In this document: positions 8,969 to 16,960 of the stretch, piece after piece | How positions within the stretch are numbered: the first letter of the stretch is position 1 | Layout of the letters: the number at the start of each line of letters is the position of its first letter | Source: CAXBGS01 sp963975425 | GTDB lineage: Bacteria > Planctomycetota > Planctomycetia > Pirellulales > Pirellulaceae | Direction of reading: 5' to 3' | DNA length: 64,000 bases | Assembly: GCA_963975425.1 (NCBI GenBank) | Contig: CAXBGS010000018.1 | Coordinates: forward strand, 1 to 64,000 | Position numbers and translations under genes: made by a program | The notes under the pieces: generated by a model | The model's input: only the letters and a program-made list of their open reading frames with translations | Databases searched by the model: none | What the model was told of the DNA's origin: nothing

Positions 8969-9897
8969 CCAGCAGCGATCCGGAAAAGGGCAATGCCCAC
9001 GACGATAGCGATACCGCCGGCGACATCAACGAAATCAATCCGGCCGCTCGCGCCACCCGCTGGGACATCGGCAAGCGAATACTGCCGCTGACCAATCGTC
9101 CGCTGGTAATGGGCATTTTGAATGTGACACCAGACAGTTTTTCTGACGGTGGAAAGCATGCCGCGACGCAGGACGCCATCGCCGCAGCAATCCGAATGCA
9201 ATCCGATGGTGCCGACATCATCGATATCGGTGGTGAAAGCACGCGTCCGGATAGCGATCCGGTGTCGACAGATGAGGAATTGGCTCGCGTCGTTCCCGTC
9301 ATCGAAGGACTTGCCGGAAAACTGTCGATTCCGATCAGCATTGATACCAGCAAGGCGATCGTGGCAGAACACGCTATCGCATCGGGCGCCGAGATCATCA
9401 ACGACGTCACCGGCTTAGAAGGCGACCGCAACATGTGCGCGGTCGCCCGCAACAGTGGCGTTGGTGTTTGCGTAATGCATATGAAAGGCACACCGCAAAC
9501 GATGCAAATTGACCCGCGTTACGACAACGTGGTGGAAGAGATCGCGGACTACCTGATCCAGCGACGCGACTTCTGCATCGAACACGGGATCGGCGCCGAA
9601 CGGATTTGCCTGGATCCCGGCATCGGTTTCGGCAAGACACACCAACACAATTTGACGCTGCTGCGAGCGACGAAGCGGTTTGTCGCGATAGGCTCGCCGA
9701 TCCTGATCGGACATTCGCGAAAGGGTTTCATCGCCAAGTTGTTGGGTGACAAGCTTGCCGATCGAACGGCCGCAACGATCGGAGTTTCCTTGGCCGTTGC
9801 CGCCGCAGGGGCACACGTCATTCGCGTACACGACGTCAAAGAAACTTGCGACGCGTTAAAGTTGTTCGATGCAGCCGGGGCGTTAGATCCAACTTGA
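8965..9897 (+). CDS. folP: Dihydropteroate synthase
   Basis: Condenses 6-hydroxymethyl-7,8-dihydropterin pyrophosphate with p-aminobenzoate in folate synthesis. All family signatures are present in a TIM barrel: VMGILNVTPDSFSDGG near the N-terminus, DIGGESTRP, the SIDTSKA strand, INDVTG, VCVMHMKGTP, ICLDPGIGFGKT, and PILIGHSRKGF. GTG at 8965 overlaps the LptE-like stop and gives 310 residues; the first 45 or so residues are an acidic extension not needed for catalysis. It closes the plus-strand run of coupled genes. Pairing a folate gene with envelope lipoproteins looks like co-transcription rather than shared function. Confidence 0.95.
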   Translation: MTSSDPEKGNAHDDSDTAGDINEINPAARATRWDIGKRILPLTNRPLVMGILNVTPDSFSDGGKHAATQDAIAAAIRMQSDGADIIDIGGESTRPDSDPVSTDEELARVVPVIEGLAGKLSIPISIDTSKAIVAEHAIASGAEIINDVTGLEGDRNMCAVARNSGVGVCVMHMKGTPQTMQIDPRYDNVVEEIADYLIQRRDFCIEHGIGAERICLDPGIGFGKTHQHNLTLLRATKRFVAIGSPILIGHSRKGFIAKLLGDKLADRTAATIGVSLAVAAAGAHVIRVHDVKETCDALKLFDAAGALDPT

Positions 9898-10379
9898 TTG
9901 CATCGAACTGGCCCGCTGCTATTTCGCCGACGGAGGATTCGGCGATTCGCCGGATCGCGCTTCCGGAGTCGTCGCGGCGTTGGATGTGGGGACGACCACG
10001 GGCGTACGCGCCGAGTCGACAACGGCAACAACACCGCTGGTCCCTACAACGAACGTATCCTTCAGTCCGTGAACGGTTTCCACTGTCACTGTCGTATTCA
10101 TCTTCCTCGCAAGCTCCGTATCGATTTGCGGATCGTCGTGTGTTTACTTTCCAAACTATTGGCCAGTACCACACTTCTTTGCGAGCCAATCTGCGACTGA
10201 ACCTCTCAACAGTTCTCGAGGGAATCACATTGGCGCGGTTCTAACGGTCGCAACATCCTCAAGCCACTACAATACGTCTTCTGCGAGAAGCCGCTTAGGG
10301 CCACCAAGACGCTACTAAAAACGCCACTAGGGAACAATCGCGACGCTAGCGAGCAGGTTTGCATACAAGAGAACGGATC
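9898..10379. other. Intergenic region between folP and the GT4 gene
   Basis: About 480 bases separate folP from the glycosyltransferase. Apart from the small minus-strand reading frame at 9919-10101 I see no protein gene. Near 10300-10345 short approximate copies of ACGCYACTA occur. No convincing promoter hexamers or terminator with a T-run could be picked out. Confidence 0.5.
9919..10101 (-). CDS. Small hypothetical protein with a GLKD motif
   Basis: A 60-residue reading frame on the minus strand. It is preceded by GAGGAAG directly before ATG at 10101, a plausible though tightly spaced ribosome-binding site. The central part, HGLKDTFVVGTSGVVAVVDS, resembles the GLKD-(V/I)VV-x-T-x2-A-(V/L)-LV-AD segment near the C-terminus of mannose-1-phosphate guanylyltransferases; the rest of that enzyme is absent. 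It may be a decayed remnant, a stand-alone module or a chance frame. The tail is rich in Pro, Ser and Ala. I would not assign a function. Confidence 0.35.
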   Translation of the reverse strand: MNTTVTVETVHGLKDTFVVGTSGVVAVVDSARTPVVVPTSNAATTPEARSGESPNPPSAK

Positions 10380-11507
10380 ATGAACATCGACCTGGTCATC
10401 ACCGAACTGGCTCCGGGAGGCGCTGAACGATGCCTCGCCGAACTCGCCGTTGGGCTAGCCGAAACCGGTGATCGAGTTCGTGTCTGCTCGATCGCGAGTC
10501 TGCCATCGGCCGACCGTGGACAATTGGTCGACAAGATCAAGAACGCCGACATCCCGCTGCATTCGTGTGAGTGCGACCACAGCTACCAATTCGTTTCGGC
10601 GTATCAAAAACTGGCGAAGTGGATGCAAGCAGGGCAAGCCGATCTCTGCCAGACATTCTTGTTCCACGCCAACGTCCTGGGAACGATCGCCGCGGAGCGA
10701 TCGGGCACGAAAAAACGCGTCGGCGGATTGCGAGTCGCCGAGCCCAATCGATTCCGAGAATTGGTCGAACGCTGGGCAGTCCGCCGCATGGACAGCTTGG
10801 TCTGTGTCAGTGATGCCGTGCAGTTGTTTGCATTGCAACGGTTGAACTGTCCATCGGCCCGATCGATCGTCATTCCAAACGGTGTCGATGTTTCACGCTT
10901 CGCCGGCGCCCCACCATTGGACTGGTCTGCGATCGGATGGCCCCGCGACGCCCAAGTAATTTTGTTCGTCGGCCGCATGCATCCGCAAAAAGGAATCGAT
11001 CAGCTGCGACGACACATCGATCGATTGATTCCCAAAGACACCCATCGACGTATGCTGCTGGTGGGCGACGGTCCGCAAGCCGCAGAAATAGACGCTTGGA
11101 TCGAGCAAGTGGGCGATGGTCGCATCAAGCGGTTGCCGTGGCAGCCAGACGTCGCGCCGCTGATGCGTTCTGCTCAGCTATTGATTTTGCCCAGTCGCTA
11201 TGAAGGCATGCCGAATGTCATCTTAGAAGCGATGGCGGCCGGTCGACCGGTTGTTTGCTCGCGAGTCGAAGGAATCGACGAACTGTTGCCGGCGCGGGCC
11301 GCCACGTCGGCGTTGCAAACGTATCGGCCCGGCGACGAAGCGAAGATGCTGGACTTAGTCGACGCGTTCTGCACCGCCCCCGAGACCGCCGATGAGGTCG
11401 GTGCATCCAACCAAGCCGAAGTGCGAAATCACTTTTCCATGGCCGCGATGATCGACGCGTATCGACGTCACTATCGCGAACGGCTCCGTGAAAATTCGGC
11501 CGATTGA
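10380..11507 (+). CDS. Family 4 glycosyltransferase
   Basis: A 375-residue GT-B glycosyltransferase that transfers a sugar from a nucleotide donor, most likely in surface polysaccharide or glycolipid synthesis. The N-terminal Rossmann fold opens with LVITELAPGGAERCLAELA, the acceptor-side pattern of GT4 enzymes; the C-terminal domain begins with VILFVGRMHPQKGIDQL and carries ILPSRYEGMPNVILEAMAAGRPVV, whose E-x7-E is the donor-binding motif. ATG at 10380 fits the family better than an ATG 21 bases upstream. The gene stands alone and converges on the Pro-rich protein with a 21-base gap. Donor and acceptor cannot be read from the sequence. Confidence 0.9.
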   Translation: MNIDLVITELAPGGAERCLAELAVGLAETGDRVRVCSIASLPSADRGQLVDKIKNADIPLHSCECDHSYQFVSAYQKLAKWMQAGQADLCQTFLFHANVLGTIAAERSGTKKRVGGLRVAEPNRFRELVERWAVRRMDSLVCVSDAVQLFALQRLNCPSARSIVIPNGVDVSRFAGAPPLDWSAIGWPRDAQVILFVGRMHPQKGIDQLRRHIDRLIPKDTHRRMLLVGDGPQAAEIDAWIEQVGDGRIKRLPWQPDVAPLMRSAQLLILPSRYEGMPNVILEAMAAGRPVVCSRVEGIDELLPARAATSALQTYRPGDEAKMLDLVDAFCTAPETADEVGASNQAEVRNHFSMAAMIDAYRRHYRERLRENSAD

Positions 11508-11528
11508 AATCGATGTTGCCAGGGCAGC

Positions 11529-12722
11529 CTAGCGGCGACTTGGCAGATATTCGGTCGGCACAATTTCGATCAGGTTGCTGGAATCGCCCGATTGCATTCG
11601 AGTCGTGGCCGATTTTTGGCTCGCTGCTTTCACGCGCGGCATCGTTGGTCCACTAGCGGTATTGGCCACCACACCCGATCCGACGGGTTCGGCGTCAATG
11701 GCGCTGGTCTGCCGCACCGGTGCGGCCAATGTCGGTGCGACCGTGCGATGCGTTGCTTTTCTCGCAGGCGTCCCGCTATTCGATCGGATGGGAGCACTCG
11801 GCATCGTGCGAAGGGGTGCCCCGGCGCGGCGATAGCTGTTGGCCGATCCGGCGCGCTGCAGGTAACCGCTGGGTCGCACGTTGCGATACGGACGATAGTT
11901 TTGAACCTCGTCATCGCTAAACGGATCCTCAAGCGCGTCGAACAAGGAACCTTCTTGCTTTGGCTCCGCTTGGGGAGCCGGCGTCGGCTGAGGGATCGCA
12001 CGGGGCGCCGGTGTTCGGGGCGCCGGTGTTCGGGGTGCCGGTGTTCGGGGTGCCGGTGTGCTGGGTGCTGTGGTACGGGGTAAAGGCGTCGGCTGCATCG
12101 ATGGCGTGCCCAGATGCTGGCCGCTCGGATTTCGGGGAGCCGATTCGATCGGCGTCGGCATCGCGGGCGGCAGGGGCACGGCCGACGGGGCTGGCGTGTG
12201 CCGAGGCGCCGGCGGAGGAATATGTGACGGAGCCGAAGGCAACATGTGAATCGGCTTGGAATGGTGCATGTGCACGGGTCCCGCGTTTTCAATCGGGAAC
12301 ATCATTTCGCTCATCGTCGCCGCGTCGCATGCGTCGTCGCATCCCATCTCATCGCAGCCGGCCGACTCATCCAATCCCAGCACGCTTTCGATTCCACCGG
12401 CCAGAGCATCAAGCGACTTATAGATCAGACATTTTTTCATCGCTGCGTCGCGTGAACCACATGAGTCGCAGGATGCTTCCCAGCAATCACAGTCAGCCGC
12501 CATGACGACTTCGCCGCCAAACAAGATGCCCGACCCGGCCGTCATTCCTAGAGTGGCGGCACCGGCGATGACGAAATTCCGCAGAACCGAAGACAGCAAT
12601 CGTTGCCGCCGCGCGGCTCGGGTGGCGAGGCGTTGGGCAGACGATTCGATATCGGCTGATTTGGCGATGTCGGCCACGGCCGAGATGGAATCGTGCGAAC
12701 GATTGGCGAAAGGCGCTTTCAT
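11529..12722 (-). CDS. Secreted Pro-rich protein with Cys-rich segment
   Basis: An unrecognised protein of 397 residues from ATG at 12722. A hydrophobic segment (about residues 43-67, FVIAGAATLGMTAGSG and on) is followed by AADCDCWEASCDSCG, which fits a signal peptide and a small cysteine-rich head. A His/Met-rich stretch (MHHSKPIHM) comes next, then a long Pro-rich region with TPAPR repeated at least four times, encoded by 15-base tandem units at 12001-12060. The C-terminal third is basic and Ser/Ala-rich. The composition suggests an envelope or surface protein, with metal binding by the head possible. It converges on the GT4 gene. Function unknown. Confidence 0.65.
   Translation of the reverse strand: MKAPFANRSHDSISAVADIAKSADIESSAQRLATRAARRQRLLSSVLRNFVIAGAATLGMTAGSGILFGGEVVMAADCDCWEASCDSCGSRDAAMKKCLIYKSLDALAGGIESVLGLDESAGCDEMGCDDACDAATMSEMMFPIENAGPVHMHHSKPIHMLPSAPSHIPPPAPRHTPAPSAVPLPPAMPTPIESAPRNPSGQHLGTPSMQPTPLPRTTAPSTPAPRTPAPRTPAPRTPAPRAIPQPTPAPQAEPKQEGSLFDALEDPFSDDEVQNYRPYRNVRPSGYLQRAGSANSYRRAGAPLRTMPSAPIRSNSGTPARKATHRTVAPTLAAPVRQTSAIDAEPVGSGVVANTASGPTMPRVKAASQKSATTRMQSGDSSNLIEIVPTEYLPSRR
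12001..12075. repeat. 15-base coding tandem repeat
   Basis: Four good units (12001-12015, 12016-12030, 12031-12045, 12046-12060) and one decayed unit encode the pentapeptide TPAPR in the Pro-rich protein. The period is a multiple of three, so unit gain or loss keeps the frame. Confidence 0.85.
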
Positions 12723-13081
12723 TTCGATCAACTTGTGGTTGCGTGTGTATAAACCCAGGCGGCGACTGGTTCGCCGTATCGTGGGTGAACGGATCACGCT
12801 ATGGATATCGGCGCGTAAGATTCGGCAGGACTACGAGAATCCGAACGAGCGACAAAGCGACCGCAATTCGCCTAAATTTCCAGGGTGCTTTCACAACCGG
12901 TATCAGGCGATTGTTGCGTGAAACTCAGCCCACAACGTCTGGCGGCAGACAATGAGCGGGATGACGGCTAAACTGAGTCGCCCTTAAACTGAGTCGCCCC
13001 AGGTCTCGAGCGTTCTTACGATTGCGTTCCACAGGCAGGGGTCCAAACTTCATCCCGCACCCTGACGATAGAGACGACACT
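12723..13081. other. Divergent intergenic region upstream of aconitase
   Basis: About 360 bases between two divergent starts, presumably holding both promoters. The only clear structure is a two-copy, 16-base tandem duplication at 12969-13000. No RNA gene or protein gene is evident. Confidence 0.5.
12969..13000. repeat. Two-copy 16-base tandem duplication
   Basis: Units at 12969-12984 and 12985-13000 differ only at the last base; the shared core is TAAACTGAGTCGCCC. It lies about 80 bases upstream of the aconitase start and is non-coding. Confidence 0.8.
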
Positions 13082-15787
13082 GTGAGCTTCGATCCCTTTG
13101 GAGCGAGAGACCAATTCGACACCGGCAACGGCTCTGCCACGATTTACCGACTGAGCAAATTGCAGGAGGCCGGTCTCGGCGAAGTCGATCGACTTCCGTT
13201 TTCGATTCGAGTCCTGCTGGAAGCCGTCCTCCGCAACTGCGACGGTTTCTCGGTCACCGAAGAAGACGTCAAGAATTTGGCCGCGTGGAATGCCGCCGCG
13301 CCAGCCAAGCAAGAAATTCCGTTCAAGCCTTACCGCGTCGTGCTGCAGGATTTCACGGGTGTTCCCGCCGTGGTCGACTTGGCGGCGATGCGCTCGGCGA
13401 TGAGTCGGATTGGTGGTGAAGCAGAAAAGATCAATCCGTTGATTCCTGTCGACCTGGTGATCGACCACTCCGTTCAAGTCGACTTTTTCGGTTCAGCCGG
13501 CGCGCTCGAACACAACGTCGAAATGGAATTCAAACGCAACCGTGAACGATACGAGTTCTTGCGTTGGGGACAGCAAGCTTTCGACAACTTCAGCGTCGTG
13601 CCACCCAACGTAGGCATCGTCCACCAGGTCAACTTGGAATACTTGGCCCGCGTCGTCGCGATCCAAGAAACCGAAGACGGTCCCGTCGCGATGCCCGACA
13701 CACTTGTCGGTACCGACAGCCACACCACCATGATCAATGGCCTGGGTGTGTTGGGCTGGGGTGTGGGTGGTATCGAAGCCGAAGCGAACATGCTTGGCCA
13801 ACCGCTGTACATGTTGATGCCCGAGGTGATCGGGTTTGAATTGACAGGTTCGTTGCCGTCCGGCGCAACCGCCACTGACATGGTGCTGCGGGTCGTCGAA
13901 ATACTGCGAGAAGAAGGCGTCGTTGGAAAGTTCGTCGAATTCTTTGGTACCGGTATGAACAAGATGAGCGTCGCCGACCGAGCGACGATCGCGAACATGG
14001 CGCCCGAATACGGCGCGACGATGGGCTTTTTTCCTGTCGATGACGTGACACTGGCGTACATGCGGCAAACCGGCCGCAGCGAACAACAGGTCGCTTTGGT
14101 GGAAAGTTACAGCAAGGAACAAGGCCTGTTCCGCACCGACGACGGACCCGCGTTGAACTACACCAAAACGCTGTCACTGGATCTAGGAACTGTTCAGCCC
14201 AGCCTCGCCGGACCGAAACGGCCGCAAGATCGCATCGCTTTGGTGAACATGAAGGAATCGTTCCAAAAATCACTGACCGCGCCGGTCGGCAAAACCGGCT
14301 TCGGACTCGAGCCGAGCGCGCTCGAGCGGACCGCGACGGTCAAGGACAACGGGCACAGCAGCCAAATCACGCACGGAGCCGTGGTGATCGCTGCGATCAC
14401 TTCTTGCACCAACACCAGTAACCCGTCGGTGATGATCGGCGCGGGACTGTTGGCCAAGAAAGCCGTCGAACGTGGATTGCACGTCCCGCCGCATGTCAAA
14501 ACGAGCCTTGCGCCAGGATCGCGTGTCGTCACCGATTATCTGAACAAGGCCGGTTTGAGCGACAGCCTCGACAAGCTCGGCTTTAACACCGTGGGCTATG
14601 GTTGCACGACATGCATCGGCAACAGCGGACCGTTGCCGCCGCCCGTTGCCGAAGCCATCACGTCGGGCGATCTTGTCGCTTCGGCTGTGCTCAGCGGTAA
14701 CCGCAACTTCGAAGGCCGCGTCAATCCGCTGACTAAAGCCAATTACCTGGCCAGCCCTCCGTTGGTGGTCGCTTACGCATTGGCCGGAACCACGGACATC
14801 GATTTGGTCACCGAACCGATCGGCCAGGACCCCGATGGCAACGACGTGTTCTTGAAAGACCTGTGGCCGAGTGCCGAAGAGATCCGCGAAACGATCGCCA
14901 CCAGCGTCGAGCCAGAGATGTTTACGTCGCAATACCAAGCGGCCGTCAACGGCAACGAGCGGTGGAATGCCATCGAAGTCTCGGGCGGTGCGATCTATCC
15001 ATGGGACGAAAACAGCACCTACATCCACCACCCGCCGTTCCTGGATTCGGTCACCGGCCAAGACGTTCCCGACATCACGCCGATCAAGGCAGCCCGTGTC
15101 CTGGCACTGTTGTCTGACTCGGTCACAACCGACCACATCTCACCCGCCGGTGCGATCGCCTCAGACGGCCCCGCCGGCCGATATCTGCAACAGCAAGGCG
15201 TCGACGTTCGTGACTTTAACAGTTTCGGATCTCGCCGCGGGAATGATCGCGTCATGGTTCGCGGCACGTTCGGCAACATCCGCATTCGCAATCAATTGGC
15301 CCCGGGCACCGAAGGCGGTGTGACCCGGTACTTGCCATCGGATGAAGTGATGAGCATCTACGACGCATCGATGAAGTACCAACAGGATGGCACGCCGCTG
15401 GTCGTCTTGGCAGGCAAAGAGTACGGAACCGGCAGCAGTCGTGACTGGGCCGCCAAAGGCACTTTGCTGCTCGGCGTCAAAGCCGTCATCGCGGCCAGCT
15501 ATGAACGCATCCACCGCAGCAACCTGGTCGGCATGGGTGTGCTGCCGCTAGAGTTTGCCGATGGCGCGACTTGGGAATCGCTCGGATTGACTGGCGAAGA
15601 AATCATCGAGATCGAGGACCTGGACAACAACCTGCAACCGCGATCATCGATCACCGTAACGGCCACCAAACCGGACGGACAAGTCACCCAGTTCGCGTGT
15701 GCCGTTCGCATCGATACGCCGGTCGAAATGCAGTACTATCGCAACGGCGGCATCCTGCCGACCGTGCTGCGAAATCTGTCCAAGTAA
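13082..15787 (+). CDS. acnA: Aconitate hydratase A
   Basis: Interconverts citrate and isocitrate in the TCA cycle with a [4Fe-4S] cluster. The 901-residue length matches AcnA/IRP1-type enzymes. Cluster cysteines are visible in ITSCTNTSNP and YGCTTCIGNSG; other signatures include VGTDSHTTMINGLGVLGWGVGGIEAEA and, in the swivel domain, GKEYGTGSSRDWAAKG. GTG at 13082 starts SFDPFGARDQF, the usual N-terminus; the frame continues upstream to 13022 without conservation. AcnA and the monomeric isocitrate dehydrogenase at 34684 supply consecutive TCA steps but are not linked. It converges on the SMP-30 gene through a repeat array. Confidence 0.96.
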   Translation: MSFDPFGARDQFDTGNGSATIYRLSKLQEAGLGEVDRLPFSIRVLLEAVLRNCDGFSVTEEDVKNLAAWNAAAPAKQEIPFKPYRVVLQDFTGVPAVVDLAAMRSAMSRIGGEAEKINPLIPVDLVIDHSVQVDFFGSAGALEHNVEMEFKRNRERYEFLRWGQQAFDNFSVVPPNVGIVHQVNLEYLARVVAIQETEDGPVAMPDTLVGTDSHTTMINGLGVLGWGVGGIEAEANMLGQPLYMLMPEVIGFELTGSLPSGATATDMVLRVVEILREEGVVGKFVEFFGTGMNKMSVADRATIANMAPEYGATMGFFPVDDVTLAYMRQTGRSEQQVALVESYSKEQGLFRTDDGPALNYTKTLSLDLGTVQPSLAGPKRPQDRIALVNMKESFQKSLTAPVGKTGFGLEPSALERTATVKDNGHSSQITHGAVVIAAITSCTNTSNPSVMIGAGLLAKKAVERGLHVPPHVKTSLAPGSRVVTDYLNKAGLSDSLDKLGFNTVGYGCTTCIGNSGPLPPPVAEAITSGDLVASAVLSGNRNFEGRVNPLTKANYLASPPLVVAYALAGTTDIDLVTEPIGQDPDGNDVFLKDLWPSAEEIRETIATSVEPEMFTSQYQAAVNGNERWNAIEVSGGAIYPWDENSTYIHHPPFLDSVTGQDVPDITPIKAARVLALLSDSVTTDHISPAGAIASDGPAGRYLQQQGVDVRDFNSFGSRRGNDRVMVRGTFGNIRIRNQLAPGTEGGVTRYLPSDEVMSIYDASMKYQQDGTPLVVLAGKEYGTGSSRDWAAKGTLLLGVKAVIAASYERIHRSNLVGMGVLPLEFADGATWESLGLTGEEIIEIEDLDNNLQPRSSITVTATKPDGQVTQFACAVRIDTPVEMQYYRNGGILPTVLRNLSK

Positions 15788-15835
15788 TCGGCCACTGCCC
15801 CAGCGACTGGCCTCGCAATCGGCTTCGCCCCGCGC

Positions 15836-15929
15836 CAATGCGGCGGCAAGCCGGGGCTCCAATTCGGCGTCGAGCCGCGACTCAGTTCGACGTCGAGCCG
15901 GGACTCAGTTCGGCGGCAAGCCGGCAATC
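15836..15929. repeat. 23-base tandem repeat with hairpin units
   Basis: Three 23-base units (15861-15883, 15884-15906, 15907-15929) and a diverged fourth before them (about 15836-15860) each carry a CGGC/GCCG type stem around a five-base loop. The last unit runs into the final codons of the minus-strand SMP-30 gene. The site lies between two convergent genes, so a role in ending both transcripts is possible. Confidence 0.7.
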
Positions 15930-16837
15930 GGCATGGTCACGCGGTACAGGCCCGTGCGAGCGGTCACGTACATGGTTTTGCGGTCGGGGCCCGCAAACGT
16001 GACGTTGGCGGGCTGCTCGGGAAACTTGACCAGACCGCGTCGCTTGCCATCGGGTGAATAAATCTGCACTCCCAAATGCGTCGTGATGTACAGGTTACCC
16101 TCGACGTCAACGACCATACCGTCGCCGCCCGTCTCGGTTTTACCTTCCGGCTGTTTCACCTTGCAAAACGTTCTCATGCCTGAGAGTGAACCGGGACCGT
16201 CGACGTCAAACACCAGCATCTCATCCTGCTTGCTGGGGATGACGTACAAATGCTTGCCGTCGGGCGACAAAGCGACCCCGTTGGGGGCCGCGATATGCTC
16301 GGTGACGCGGGTGACCGAGCCGTCCTTTGCGATGTAGTAAACCGCTTGGATTTCCTGTGGCAACGGTTCGGGCGCGCGAAACAGAGGATCGGTAAAGTAG
16401 ATCCCGCCAACCTTGTCGATGATCAAATCATTCGGCGCGTTGAATCGTTTACCGTTGTATTGGTCGGCAATCGTTGTGAACTGGCCGGTTGCCGGATCAC
16501 AGGAGACAACTTGGCCTGCCATCTGGCAAACAAGCATCCGGCCGTCGGCGGCGACCAAGATTCCGTTGGCGAATTTTGAATCCGTTGTTACCGCGGTCAA
16601 CTGCCCGTCGCTGTCCAGACGGTGGATCGTTGTGTTCGGAATATCGGTGAAATACAGCGATCCACTCGGGTCCCAAGCGGGGCCTTCGGTGAATGCAAAA
16701 TCGGAATGGACCTTTTCAACCTTTCCGGTTGGTTTGATGCGTTTAAGTTTCGTCGCGGCATCTTGCGCAATCGATGCTTGTCCGTGAACGAAGAGACCGC
16801 ACAAACAGGCAGCGATGGATAGAGAAAGTCGATTCAT
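15905..16837 (-). CDS. Secreted SMP-30/gluconolactonase-like protein
   Basis: A 310-residue protein with a signal peptide (to about residue 24, HGQASIAQDA) followed by a six-bladed SMP-30/gluconolactonase/LRE propeller: FTEGPAWDPSGSLYFTDIPN, the NAPNDLIIDKVGGIYFTDP metal-site strand, and NGVALSPDGKHLYV. Such enzymes hydrolyse sugar lactones in the periplasm; E in FTEGP, N in FNAPNDL and N in APNGVAL are the expected metal ligands. The extreme C-terminus (GLPPN) is encoded within the 23-base repeat array. The GH10-like gene lies upstream on the same strand, with a large inverted repeat between. The substrate is not known. Confidence 0.88.
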   Translation of the reverse strand: MNRLSLSIAACLCGLFVHGQASIAQDAATKLKRIKPTGKVEKVHSDFAFTEGPAWDPSGSLYFTDIPNTTIHRLDSDGQLTAVTTDSKFANGILVAADGRMLVCQMAGQVVSCDPATGQFTTIADQYNGKRFNAPNDLIIDKVGGIYFTDPLFRAPEPLPQEIQAVYYIAKDGSVTRVTEHIAAPNGVALSPDGKHLYVIPSKQDEMLVFDVDGPGSLSGMRTFCKVKQPEGKTETGGDGMVVDVEGNLYITTHLGVQIYSPDGKRRGLVKFPEQPANVTFAGPDRKTMYVTARTGLYRVTMPIAGLPPN

Positions 16838-16863
16838 TTTTTTATTTCCGTCAGCCAGAACCA

Positions 16864-16925
16864 GCCGTGCGCCGTTCCGGCAGGCATCAACAAAGAGGGG
16901 CGGTCATACCGGAACGGCGCACGGC
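16864..16925. repeat. Perfect 17-base inverted repeat
   Basis: Arms at 16864-16880 and 16909-16925 are exact reverse complements around a 28-base loop. It lies between the GH10-like stop (16961) and the SMP-30 start (16837), both on the minus strand. There is no T-run after it in either direction. It could be a transcript-processing hairpin or a small palindromic mobile element. Confidence 0.85.
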
Positions 16926-16960
16926 ACGTTCAAGCCAACGAAGACACGGCGAGTCGAAGA

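Noticed and set aside
14270..15136. 288-residue open frame antisense to aconitase
   Set aside because: The aconitase frame is certain and this is a mirror frame with no start context or motif.
15791..15800. GCCACTG box similar to the cobalamin riboswitch B12 box
   Set aside because: It lies after the acnA stop and none of the other conserved riboswitch segments is nearby.
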